Positions 53,232 to 61,173 of a stretch of DNA of 64,000 nucleotides are shown in pieces; position 1 is the stretch's first letter, and each line of letters begins with the position of its first letter. Location: NCBI RefSeq assembly GCF_024298965.1, contig NZ_CP085193.1, positions 3,968,001 through 4,032,000 of the forward strand, read 5' to 3'. Made by a program: the position numbers and the translations under genes. The notes beneath the pieces are model-generated. The model was not told where the DNA came from and searched no databases. It worked only from the letters and a program-made list of their open reading frames with translations. The DNA comes from Streptomyces rapamycinicus NRRL 5491 (GTDB lineage Bacteria > Actinomycetota > Actinomycetes > Streptomycetales > Streptomycetaceae).

Positions 53232-53894
53232 GTGGCAACGCCCCCTAGCGGATATCCGTACGCCCACGGGCAGCCGTCCGAGCCGCGCGGAGAGGGCCCA
53301 GTGAAGCGCTACAACTTCCCCTCCGCACCCAGCCGCCAGGCCCGCTCGCCACAGCAGCCGGAGCCGCAGCGGGAGCAGCAGCCCCCGCGGCGACAGCCGC
53401 AGCGGCCCCAGCAACAGCCGTACACGCCCTCCTACGCGCCTCCCGGGCCGTCGGAGGGGTCCTGGTACGACGCGCCTCCGGCGCCCCGTATCGAGCCCGT
53501 ACAGCCGCCTGAGCGCCCAGCCCCGGAACCTTCCTCCCCCGCGGGTGGCACTCATAACCCTCTGGTGCGCCCGTACGCCATGACAGGGGGCCGGACCCGG
53601 CCCCGGTACCAGCTCGCCATCGAGGCGCTGGTGCACACCACGGCCGACCCCGCTCAGCTCCAGGGCCAACTGCCCGAGCACCAGCGGATCTGCCAACTGT
53701 GCCGCGAGATCAAGTCGGTCGCCGAGATCTCCGCACTGCTCACCATTCCTCTCGGCGTAGCCCGCATCCTCGTAGCCGACCTGGCCGAGGCGGGGCTCGT
53801 CGCGATCCATCAGCCCGGCGGCGACGAGTCCGCCGGCGGTCAGCCTGACGTGACACTGCTCGAAAGGGTGCTCAGTGGACTTCGCAAGCTCTAG
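53232..53894 (+). CDS. cvnC: DUF742 protein CvnC (second copy), long form
   Basis: The 220-residue protein starts at GTG 53232 with a perfect GGAGGAGG upstream. The N-terminal 110 residues are a Pro/Gln/Arg-rich disordered extension absent from the first copy (which has only about 25). The DUF742 core (LVRPYAMTGGRTRPRYQLAIEALV...GVARILVADLAEAGLVAIHQP) and the C terminus TLLERVLSGLRKL follow. Its end overlaps cvnD by 20 bases, as in the first operon. Confidence 0.94.
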   Translation: MATPPSGYPYAHGQPSEPRGEGPVKRYNFPSAPSRQARSPQQPEPQREQQPPRRQPQRPQQQPYTPSYAPPGPSEGSWYDAPPAPRIEPVQPPERPAPEPSSPAGGTHNPLVRPYAMTGGRTRPRYQLAIEALVHTTADPAQLQGQLPEHQRICQLCREIKSVAEISALLTIPLGVARILVADLAEAGLVAIHQPGGDESAGGQPDVTLLERVLSGLRKL

Positions 53895-54453
53895 CGGTGC
53901 AGCCCGCTCCACCACCTCCGCGAAAATCGTGGTGGCGGGCGGCTTCGGCGTGGGCAAGACCACGTTCGTCGGCGCGGTCTCGGAGATCAACCCGCTGCGC
54001 ACCGAAGCCGTGATGACCTCCGCCTCGGCGGGGATCGACGATCTCACCCACGCGCCGGACAAGACCACCACCACGGTGGCCATGGACTTCGGCCGCATCA
54101 CGCTGGACCAGGACCTGATCCTGTATCTGTTCGGCACCCCCGGCCAGGACCGCTTCTGGTTCATGTGGGACGACCTGGTCCGCGGTGCCATCGGCGCGGT
54201 CGTCCTGGTGGACACCCGCCGCCTCGCCGACTGCTTCCCGGCGGTCGACTACTTCGAGAACTCCGGGCTGCCCTTCGTCATCGCCCTCAACGGCTTCGAC
54301 GGGCACCAGCCCTACAACCCCGAAGAGGTCCGCGAGGCCCTGCAGATCGGCCCCGACGCGCCGATCATCACCACCGACGCCCGCCACCGCAGCGAGGCCA
54401 AGAGCGCGCTGATCACCCTGGTCGAGCACGCGCTGATGGCCCGGCTGCGCTAG
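53875..54453 (+). CDS. cvnD: Conservon small GTPase CvnD (second copy)
   Basis: The 192-residue GTPase has GGFGVGKTT, FGTPGQDRFWFMWDD and ALNGFDG, and differs from the first CvnD at only about a dozen residues, mainly in the N terminus and after SAGIDDL. With identical CvnB and near-identical CvnD proteins, cross-talk between the two conservons is very likely. Confidence 0.94.
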   Translation: MDFASSSGAARSTTSAKIVVAGGFGVGKTTFVGAVSEINPLRTEAVMTSASAGIDDLTHAPDKTTTTVAMDFGRITLDQDLILYLFGTPGQDRFWFMWDDLVRGAIGAVVLVDTRRLADCFPAVDYFENSGLPFVIALNGFDGHQPYNPEEVREALQIGPDAPIITTDARHRSEAKSALITLVEHALMARLR

Positions 54454-54475
54454 CCGAGGCCGACGGCGGAAGCCA

Positions 54476-54510
54476 AAATCCCCTGCTCTCCGAAGGAGAA
54501 CAGGGGATTT
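54476..54510. terminator. Terminator between second conservon and accE
   Basis: AAATCCCCTG...TCTCC and GGAGA...CAGGGGATTT form a 15-16-bp stem with one mismatch and a GAA loop, flanked by A and T runs. It lies between convergent cvnD and accE and can stop both. Confidence 0.8.
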
Positions 54511-54583
54511 GTGCGTTTCAGTGGGCCTTCTCGGGCGTCCGGGCGGTGTGCGGCCGTCCGGGCACGGCGGCGCCTGTGGGCGG

Positions 54584-54823
54584 TCAGCCCTGCCAGCTGT
54601 GCGGCGCGCTGAACGCCGGGCGGCGCTCCAGACGGCGCCAGCGGGCGGCGCTGCGGCTCGGGCGGGTGGAGCCGGCGGTCCGGTGGGTGCCGGCGGCCGC
54701 GCGGGCGAGCAGCACCGCGGTGACCGCGGCGAGCTCCTCGGCGTCGGCGTGGCCCTTCTCGACCCGGACCAGGGTGGCCGCCGCCGCGGCGGCGGGATCG
54801 GCGCTATCGCTGGATGTGCTCAC
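54584..54823 (-). CDS. accE: Acyl-CoA carboxylase epsilon subunit
   Basis: A 79-residue small subunit starting GTG 54823. Epsilon subunits of actinobacterial acyl-CoA carboxylases stimulate the alpha-beta complex. The core TLVRVEKGHADAEELAAVTAVLLARAA and the C-terminal AHSWQG-type end (WRRLERRPAFSAPHSWQG) are typical. It lies 55 bases after the beta subunit gene on the same strand, the accB-accE order of S. coelicolor. Confidence 0.9.
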   Translation of the reverse strand: MSTSSDSADPAAAAAATLVRVEKGHADAEELAAVTAVLLARAAAGTHRTAGSTRPSRSAARWRRLERRPAFSAPHSWQG

Positions 54824-54878
54824 GGTTTTCTCTTCTCCCTTGTCGCGCGGGTCCCGCGCGAGGTCATGAACGTGAGGG

Positions 54879-56462
54879 TTACTGCGGCGGGTTGCCGTGC
54901 TTGCGGGACGGCAGGTCGGCGTGCTTGTCGCGCAGCATCGCCAGGGACCGGACAAGGACCTCACGGGTTTCGGCCGGGTCGATCACATCGTCGACCAGCC
55001 CCCGCTCGGCCGCGTAGTACGGGTGCATCAGCTCGGACTTGTACTCCTTGACCATGCGGGCGCGCATGGCCTCGGGGTCGTCGGCCCCGGCGATCTGACG
55101 GCGGAAGATCACGTTGGCGGCGCCCTCGGCACCCATCACCGCGATCTCGTTGGTCGGCCAGGCGTAGGTCAGGTCGGCCCCGATGGACTGGGAGTCCATC
55201 ACGATGTAGGCACCGCCGTACGCCTTGCGCAGGATGACGGAGATCCGCGGCACGGTGGCGTTGCAGTACGCGTACAGCATCTTGGCGCCGTGCCGGATGA
55301 TCCCGCCGTGCTCCTGGTCCACACCGGGCAGGAAGCCGGGCACGTCGAGGAAGGTGACCAGCGGGATGTTGAAGGCGTCGCACATCTGGATGAAGCGCGC
55401 GGACTTCTCCGACGCCTCGATGTCCAGCACCCCGGCCAGCGACTGCGGCTGGTTGGCGATGATGCCGACCACCTGGCCGTCGAGCCGGGTCAGCGCGCAG
55501 ATGATGTTGGTCGCCCAGCGCTCGTGGACCTCGAGGTACTCGCCGTCGTCGACGATCTCCTCGATGACCTTGCGCATGTCGTACGGCCGGTTGCCGTCGG
55601 CCGGGACGAGATCCAGCAGCGCGTCACCGCGCCGGGAGGCCGGGTCGTCGGACTCGACGGTCGGCGGGTTCTCGCGGTTGTTCTGCGGCAGCAGCGACAG
55701 GAGGTAGCGGACCTCCTCGAGGCAGGTCTCCTCGTCGTCGTAGGCGAAGTGGCACACGCCCGAGGTCTCGGCGTGCACATCCGCGCCGCCCAGTCCGTTC
55801 TGGCTGACCTTCTCGCCCGTCACCGCCTGGACCACATCGGGTCCGGTGATGAACATCTGCGAGGTCTCCCGGACCATGAAGACGAAGTCCGTCAGCGCCG
55901 GGGAGTACGCCGCGCCGCCCGCGCACGGGCCGAGCATCACGCTGATCTGGGGGATGACACCGGACGCCTTGGTGTTCCGCTGGAAGATGCCCCCGTAACC
56001 GGCGAGCGCCGAGACGCCCTCCTGGATGCGGGCACCGGCGCCGTCGTTGAGGGACACCAGCGGCGCCCCGGCCGAGATGGCCATGTCCATGATCTTGTGG
56101 ATCTTGGTGGCGTGGGCTTCCCCCAGCGCCCCGCCGAAGATCCTGAAGTCGTGTGCGTAGACGAACACCGTCCGTCCGTGGACGGTCCCCCAGCCGGTGA
56201 CGACACCGTCGGTGTAAGGCTTCTTGGCCTCAAGACCGAACCCGGTCGCACGATGCCGCCGCAGCGGCTCCACTTCGTTGAAGGACCCCTCGTCAAGCAG
56301 CAGATCGATCCGCTCGCGAGCCGTCAGCTTCCCCTTGGCCTTCTGGGCCTCGGTCGCCCGCTCGCTCGGGCCGCGCCGAGCCTGCTCGCGAATCGCGTGC
56401 AGCTCGGCGACGCGCCCGCGAACGTCACTCGCCTCAGCAGGCGCACCTTCGAGATTGGTCAT
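54879..56462 (-). CDS. accB: Acyl-CoA (acetyl/propionyl-CoA) carboxylase beta subunit
   Basis: The carboxyltransferase subunit makes malonyl- or methylmalonyl-CoA from acetyl- or propionyl-CoA and carboxybiotin. The 527-residue protein (ATG 56462) has both crotonase-like halves: GRTVFVYAHDFRIFGGALGEAHATKI, NDGAGARIQEGV, MLGPCAGGAAYSPALTDF (oxyanion), and FLDVPGFLPGVDQEHGGIIRHGAKMLYAY, ILRKAYGGAYIVMDS. The Asp that favours propionyl-CoA in such enzymes cannot be placed with certainty. The biotin-carrying alpha subunit is not in this window. Confidence 0.95.
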   Translation of the reverse strand: MTNLEGAPAEASDVRGRVAELHAIREQARRGPSERATEAQKAKGKLTARERIDLLLDEGSFNEVEPLRRHRATGFGLEAKKPYTDGVVTGWGTVHGRTVFVYAHDFRIFGGALGEAHATKIHKIMDMAISAGAPLVSLNDGAGARIQEGVSALAGYGGIFQRNTKASGVIPQISVMLGPCAGGAAYSPALTDFVFMVRETSQMFITGPDVVQAVTGEKVSQNGLGGADVHAETSGVCHFAYDDEETCLEEVRYLLSLLPQNNRENPPTVESDDPASRRGDALLDLVPADGNRPYDMRKVIEEIVDDGEYLEVHERWATNIICALTRLDGQVVGIIANQPQSLAGVLDIEASEKSARFIQMCDAFNIPLVTFLDVPGFLPGVDQEHGGIIRHGAKMLYAYCNATVPRISVILRKAYGGAYIVMDSQSIGADLTYAWPTNEIAVMGAEGAANVIFRRQIAGADDPEAMRARMVKEYKSELMHPYYAAERGLVDDVIDPAETREVLVRSLAMLRDKHADLPSRKHGNPPQ

Positions 56463-56791
56463 GCAATGACGGTACGTTCCCGGACCCTCGGAAACGCATG
56501 TCAATTCCCTACAACGTCAAGGGCGTTTTGGTGGGCAGGCGGAACAGAACTGGACAGCGGCTTTCCCACTACCTGGTGTCCTAAAGGACTATCGGCCCTG
56601 TCGGCACCCCACAAACCTCCAGGCCCTGACGGTGCGAGGGGCGAGCGCGACCACCCGGATGGGCGGCGTCCGCCGGAGCGGCCGTGCGGCCGGACCGGGC
56701 AACGGAGCACGTCGGCCGCGCTCCGCTCCCCGCACCCTACTCCGGCCGCCGCCGGCGCCGCACCGTCCGCCTCCCCGGGCCGGGCGGCGCG

Positions 56792-58390
56792 TCACTCCTG
56801 CGGGTCCACTCCGGCCCGCAGCAGCCCGTAGGCGTAGGCGTCGTCCAGGGCCTGCCAGGACGCGGCGATCACGTTCTCCCCGACGCCCACGGTCGACCAC
56901 TCCCCCTGGCCGTCCGCGGTGGCGACCAGCACCCGGGTCGTGGACTCGGTGCCGTGCTTGCCTTCCAGGATGCGGACCTTGTAATCCACCAGCTCCATCG
57001 TCGCCAGCTGCGGATAGATCCGCTCTAGACCCACCCGCAGCGCCCGGTCCAGGGCATTGACCGGACCGTTGCCCTCCGCCGTGGCGACGATCCGCTCGCC
57101 CTTGGCCCAGAGCTTCACGGTGGCCTCGTTGGCGTGAGTGCCGTCCGGGCGGTCCTCGACGATCGCCCGCCAGGACTCGACGCGGAAGAAGCGGCGGGGA
57201 CGGCCCTCGACCTCCTGGCGCAGCAGCAGCTCGAAGGAGGCGTCGGCGGCCTCGTAGGTGTAGCCCTCGAGCTCCCGCTCCTTGACCCGCTCCACGATCC
57301 GGCCCACCAGCGCCCGGTCGCCGCCGAGGTCGATGCCCAGCTCCTTGCCCTTGAGCTCGATCGACGCCCGTCCGGCCATGTCGGAGACGAGCATCCGCAT
57401 GGTGTTGCCGACCCGCTCGGGGTCGATGTGCTGGTACAGATCCGGGTCGACCTTGATCGCGGAGGCGTGCAGTCCGGCCTTGTGGGCGAAGGCGGAAACA
57501 CCCACATAGGGCTGGTGAGTGGACGGCGTCAGATTGACGACCTCGGCGATCGCGTGCGAGATCCGGGTCATCTCCTCCAGAGCGCCCTCCGGCAGCACCC
57601 GGCGGCCGTACTTGAGCTCCAGGGCCGCGACGACCGGGAAGAGGTTGGCGTTGCCCACCCGCTCGCCGTAGCCGTTGGCCGTGCACTGGACGTGGGTGGC
57701 GCCCGCGTCCACGGCGGCGAGGGTGTTGGCGACCGCGCAGCCGGTGTCGTCCTGGGCGTGGATGCCCAGCCGCGCCCCGGTGTCGGCCAGCACGGTGCGG
57801 ACCACCGCGTCGATCTGGCCGGGGAGCATGCCGCCGTTGGTGTCGCAGAGGATCACCACCTCGGCGCCCGCCTCGTGGGCAGCGGAGACGACCTGCTTGG
57901 CGTAGCCGGCGTTGGCCCGGTAGCCGTCGAAGAAGTGCTCGCAGTCGAGGAAGACCCGGCGGCCCTGGGACCGCAGGTAGGCGACGGTCTCGCGGACCAT
58001 CGCGAGGTTCTCCTCGAGCGTGGTGCGCAGGGCCAGCTCCACATGGCGGTCGTGGGACTTCGCCACCAGGGTGATCACCGGTGCGCCGGACTCCAGCAAC
58101 GCCTTGACCTGGGCGTCGTCCTCGGCGCGCACCCCCGCCTTGCGGGTGGCGCCGAACGCCACCAGCTGGGCGTGTTTGAAGTCGATCTCGGCGCGGGCCC
58201 GGGCGAAGAACTCCGTGTCGCGCGGGTTGGCGCCGGGCCAGCCGCCCTCGATGAAGCCCACGCCGAAGTCGTCCAGGTGACGGGCGATGGTCAGCTTGTC
58301 CGCGACCGTGAGGTTGATGCCCTCGCGCTGCGCTCCGTCGCGCAGGGTGGTGTCGAAGACATGGAAGCTGTCGTCGGGCAGATCCTTCAT
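56792..58390 (-). CDS. cimA: Citramalate synthase (2-isopropylmalate synthase family)
   Basis: The 532-residue enzyme belongs to the CimA branch, which condenses pyruvate and acetyl-CoA to (R)-citramalate for threonine-independent isoleucine synthesis. Visible: FDTTLRDGAQREGINLTV near the start (active site and metal), GFIEGGWPGANPRD, CDTNGGMLPGQ, HAQDDTGCAVANT (metal His pair), VGVSAFAHKAGLHASA, and the C-terminal LeuA regulatory domain. It has its own upstream leader with a terminator-like structure. Length and the EGGWPGANPRD motif favour CimA over LeuA. Confidence 0.9.
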   Translation of the reverse strand: MKDLPDDSFHVFDTTLRDGAQREGINLTVADKLTIARHLDDFGVGFIEGGWPGANPRDTEFFARARAEIDFKHAQLVAFGATRKAGVRAEDDAQVKALLESGAPVITLVAKSHDRHVELALRTTLEENLAMVRETVAYLRSQGRRVFLDCEHFFDGYRANAGYAKQVVSAAHEAGAEVVILCDTNGGMLPGQIDAVVRTVLADTGARLGIHAQDDTGCAVANTLAAVDAGATHVQCTANGYGERVGNANLFPVVAALELKYGRRVLPEGALEEMTRISHAIAEVVNLTPSTHQPYVGVSAFAHKAGLHASAIKVDPDLYQHIDPERVGNTMRMLVSDMAGRASIELKGKELGIDLGGDRALVGRIVERVKERELEGYTYEAADASFELLLRQEVEGRPRRFFRVESWRAIVEDRPDGTHANEATVKLWAKGERIVATAEGNGPVNALDRALRVGLERIYPQLATMELVDYKVRILEGKHGTESTTRVLVATADGQGEWSTVGVGENVIAASWQALDDAYAYGLLRAGVDPQE

Positions 58391-58489
58391 GGTTGGTCTG
58401 GCTCCTGTCGGATGGATCTCGGTCTACCGGAATATCCGGTTCCGCGCCCTCCTATGATCCCTCACGCTTCGCCTCCGGCGGGATGGTCC

Positions 58490-58526
58490 GGAAAACGAAA
58501 AGACCCCTCGCGGGTGCGAGAGGTCT
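58490..58526 (-). terminator. Intrinsic terminator / probable attenuator upstream of cimA
   Basis: On the minus strand AGACCTCTCGC-ACCC-GCGAGGGGTCT forms an 11-bp stem (one G-U pair), followed directly by TTTTCGTTTT: a textbook intrinsic terminator, rare in this genome type. It lies 110 bases before the cimA start, after a -35 box and a short leader ORF. A second AGACCC at 58533-58538 could pair with the same GGGTCT arm and prevent the terminator from forming. Confidence 0.75.
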
Positions 58527-58577
58527 GCGCGCGGGTCTGGGGCACGGTGGCCGCCCTGTACCGGGTCGTACGGGCGG

Positions 58578-58613
58578 TCACTGCGGACCGGCGCGCCTGC
58601 TGCCAATAATCAT
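58578..58613 (-). CDS. Putative leader peptide of cimA (MIIGSRRAGPQ)
   Basis: A short ORF with ATG 58613: MIIGSRRAGPQ, then TGA. Codons 2 and 3 are consecutive ATT isoleucine codons, which are very rare in a genome of this composition. A GTG five codons upstream would extend it to MLSFAMIIGSRRAGPQ. No ribosome binding site is obvious, which is common for leaderless actinobacterial mRNAs. The gene it precedes makes isoleucine precursor, so ribosome stalling at the Ile pair would be a meaningful signal. Confidence 0.5.
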   Translation of the reverse strand: MIIGSRRAGPQ

Positions 58614-58689
58614 GGCGAACGAGAGCACGGAGGCAGTTTGGCACATTCCGCCCCCGCGCTCTCATCCGTCTCAGGATGCGAACCTCCGG

Positions 58690-58695
58690 TGTCAA
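58690..58695 (-). promoter_or_regulatory. Consensus -35 box (TTGACA) upstream of the cimA leader
   Basis: A perfect TTGACA on the minus strand, between the ilvE stop and the leader ORF. A convincing -10 was not found at 16-19 bases, so the promoter is tentative. It would make cimA independent of ilvE. Confidence 0.4.
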
Positions 58696-58713
58696 CGAGG
58701 TGACGCCCGGAGG

Positions 58714-59799
58714 TCAGCCCAGGGGGTGCATCCAGCCATGCGGGTCCGGGGCGGCGCCGGTCTGGATGTCCAGCAGCGCCCTGCGCAGCCGCATCGTCAC
58801 CTCGCCCGGCTCACCGTCGGCCACCGTCCAGCTCGCCCGGGCGGACTTGACCGAGCCGACCGGGGTGATCACGGCCGCCGTACCGCAGGCGAAGACCTCG
58901 GTGAGGGTCCCGTCGGCGTTGCCCTCGCGCCAGTCGTCGACGGAGATCCGGCCCTCGGTGACCTCGTAGCCGAGGTCGGCGGCGATCTCCAGCAGCGAGG
59001 CGCGGGTGATCCCCGGCAGCAGCGAACCGGACAGCTCGGGGGTCACAATGCGGTTCCCGTACACGAAGTACAGGTTCATCCCGCCCATCTCCTCGATCCA
59101 GCGGCGCTCGATCGCGTCCAGCCAGACCACCTGGTCACAGCCCTGCTCGGCGGCCTGTGCCTGGGCGACCAGGGAGGCCGCGTAGTTGCCGCCCGTCTTG
59201 GCCGCGCCGGTGCCGCCGGGCGCCGCGCGGACGTACTCCTCCGAGAGCCAGACCGAGACCGGCTGCACACCGCCGGGGAAGTAGGCCCCGGCCGGGGAGG
59301 CGATCACCACGAAGAGGAACTCGTTCGAGGGCCGGACACCGAGCCCGACCTCGGTGGCGAACATGAAGGGCCGCAGGTACAGGGACTGCTCCCCGTGGCC
59401 CGGCACCCACGCCCTGTCCTGGGTGACCAGCGCGTCACACGCCGCGATGAAGGTCTCGACGGGGAGCTCCGGCATGCCCATGCGGCGCGCGGACGTCTGG
59501 AACCGCTCGGCGTTCTGGTCGGGGCGGAACGTGGCCACGGTGCCGTCGGGCCGCCGGTACGCCTTGAGCCCCTCGAAGATCGTCTGGGCGTAGTGCAGCG
59601 TCATGTTCGCCGGGTCGAGCGAGAGCGGGGCGTACGGCACGAGCTGGGCCTCGTGCCAGCCACGGCCCTCCGTCCACTTGACCGTCACCATGTGATCGGT
59701 GAAGTGGCGGCCGAATCCGGGGTTGGCCAGGATCTTCTCCCGCTCGGCGGCGGAAAGGGGGTGGGAGGAGGGCTTGAGCTCGATCGTGGGCGTCGTCAT
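58714..59799 (-). CDS. ilvE: Branched-chain amino acid aminotransferase
   Basis: IlvE transaminates the keto acids of leucine, isoleucine and valine using PLP. The 361-residue class IV aminotransferase has [27 protein letters not shown], the PLP Lys region [36 protein letters not shown] and [15 protein letters not shown]. Start ATG 59799 follows GAAGGA. A short Leu/Ile/Val-rich ORF lies just upstream. Confidence 0.96.
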   Translation of the reverse strand: MTTPTIELKPSSHPLSAAEREKILANPGFGRHFTDHMVTVKWTEGRGWHEAQLVPYAPLSLDPANMTLHYAQTIFEGLKAYRRPDGTVATFRPDQNAERFQTSARRMGMPELPVETFIAACDALVTQDRAWVPGHGEQSLYLRPFMFATEVGLGVRPSNEFLFVVIASPAGAYFPGGVQPVSVWLSEEYVRAAPGGTGAAKTGGNYAASLVAQAQAAEQGCDQVVWLDAIERRWIEEMGGMNLYFVYGNRIVTPELSGSLLPGITRASLLEIAADLGYEVTEGRISVDDWREGNADGTLTEVFACGTAAVITPVGSVKSARASWTVADGEPGEVTMRLRRALLDIQTGAAPDPHGWMHPLG

Positions 59800-59838
59800 G
59801 GCAGGTAGTCCTTCACCTTCGGTTGTGGCGGACCGCGC

Positions 59839-59889
59839 TCACACCATCCTGCCCGCAAGCGGTATTAGGACGTCCAAGCTCTTCTTCAC
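59839..59889 (-). CDS. Putative leader peptide of ilvE (MKKSLDVLIPLAGRMV)
   Basis: A 16-codon ORF from GTG 59889 with GGGG upstream: MKKSLDVLIPLAGRMV. It holds three Leu, two Val and one Ile codon, among them the rare CTA and ATA, and TTG and CTT, in an otherwise G+C-rich background. It ends 39 bases before the ilvE start. No terminator hairpin lies between it and ilvE, so any control would be by coupling or RNA folding; alternatively the TAATAC within it is just a -10 box. Confidence 0.4.
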   Translation of the reverse strand: MKKSLDVLIPLAGRMV

Positions 59890-59894
59890 ACAGC

Positions 59895-59927
59895 GGCCCC
59901 ACCGGGGATTATCTCCTAGGTGGGGCC
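59895..59927. terminator. Hairpin between leuB and ilvE
   Basis: Arms GGCCCCACC (59895-59903) and GGTGGGGCC (59919-59927) with a 15-base loop lie between leuB and the ilvE leader. It has no T run. It may terminate leuB or fold in the ilvE leader. Confidence 0.6.
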
Positions 59928-60001
59928 GGGGAAGGAACGTGGTGAAACGCGCGGCCCGAGGTCGATGGTCGCACCCAGCCGCGCGCTGGCACAGGCTGGG
60001 G

Positions 60002-61045
60002 TCAGCCGGATACTCGGGCGGCGAGCGCGTCGCCGATCTCGTCGGTGGTGCGCGGCGCGGCCGCGTCCCGCTCGGCGAGGTCCGAGGCGACGGCGGTCTC
60101 GATACGGGCCGCCTCGTCCCCGTAGCCGAGGTGCGACAGCAGCAGGGCCACCGACAGCACGGTCGCCGTCGGGTCGGCCTTGCCGGTGCCCGCGATGTCC
60201 GGCGCGGAGCCGTGGACCGGCTCGAACATCGACGGGAAGGCGCCGGAGGGGTTGATGTTTCCGCTCGCGGCGAGCCCGATGCCACCGGTGACGGCGGCGG
60301 CGAGGTCGGTGAGGATGTCACCGAAGAGGTTGTCGGTGACGATCACGTCGAACCGCTCCGGCTGGGTGACGAAGAAGATCGTCGCGGCGTCGACGTGCAG
60401 ATAGTCGGTGGTGACCTCGGGGTACTCCTGGCCGACCCGGTCGAAGATGTTCTTCCACAGGTGGCCGGCGTGCACCAGGACGTTGTTCTTGTGCACGAGG
60501 GTCAGCTTCTTGCGCGGCCGGGCGTCGGCGCGCTCGTAGGCGTCCCGGACCACGCGCTCGACACCGTGGGCGGTGTTCAGGCTGACCTCGGTGGCGACCT
60601 CGCCCGGGGTGCCGGTGCGCATCGAGCCGCCGTTGCCCACGTACGGGCCCTCGGTGCCCTCGCGGACGACCACGAAGTCGATGTCGGGGCGGCCGGCCAG
60701 CGGGGTGGGGGTGTTCGGGAAGAGCTTCGACGGACGCAGGTTGACGTAGTGGTCGAAGGCGAAGCGCAGCTTGAGCAGCAGCCCGCGCTCGAGCACGCCC
60801 GAGGGCACCGACGGGTCGCCGATGGCGCCGAGCAGGATCGCGTCGTGGTCCTTCAGCGACTCCAGCTCCGCGTCCGGCAGGGTGTCGCCGGTGGCGTGCC
60901 AGCGCTGGGCGCCGAGGTCATAACTCCTGGTCTCCAGCTTCACGTCCTGCGGAAGGGCGGCGGAGAGGACCTTCAGGCCCTGGGCCACGACTTCCTGGCC
61001 GATACCGTCACCGGGGATCACTGCGAGGCGAATGCTGCGAGACAT
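60002..61045 (-). CDS. leuB: 3-isopropylmalate dehydrogenase
   Basis: LeuB oxidises and decarboxylates 3-isopropylmalate in leucine synthesis. The 347-residue protein has [72 protein letters not shown] and [25 protein letters not shown]. It is of the shorter actinobacterial type. It is transcribed towards ilvE and cimA, in the same direction. Confidence 0.96.
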   Translation of the reverse strand: MSRSIRLAVIPGDGIGQEVVAQGLKVLSAALPQDVKLETRSYDLGAQRWHATGDTLPDAELESLKDHDAILLGAIGDPSVPSGVLERGLLLKLRFAFDHYVNLRPSKLFPNTPTPLAGRPDIDFVVVREGTEGPYVGNGGSMRTGTPGEVATEVSLNTAHGVERVVRDAYERADARPRKKLTLVHKNNVLVHAGHLWKNIFDRVGQEYPEVTTDYLHVDAATIFFVTQPERFDVIVTDNLFGDILTDLAAAVTGGIGLAASGNINPSGAFPSMFEPVHGSAPDIAGTGKADPTATVLSVALLLSHLGYGDEAARIETAVASDLAERDAAAPRTTDEIGDALAARVSG

Positions 61046-61173
61046 ACCGGGACCCTACCGCTCGTCCCATGGATTGACATAGACGTTCCACCATTCGGAC
61101 GGCCGCTCAGCGGCAATCACCCGTTCACCCCCTGTATGGCGCGGCGTTGACCGCCCGGGGGACATTCCGGTCC

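Noticed and set aside
59895..59927. Hairpin before the ilvE leader as an intrinsic attenuator
   Set aside because: There is no T run on the minus strand and it precedes rather than follows the short ORF, so it cannot work as a classical attenuator; it was listed only as a possible leuB terminator.
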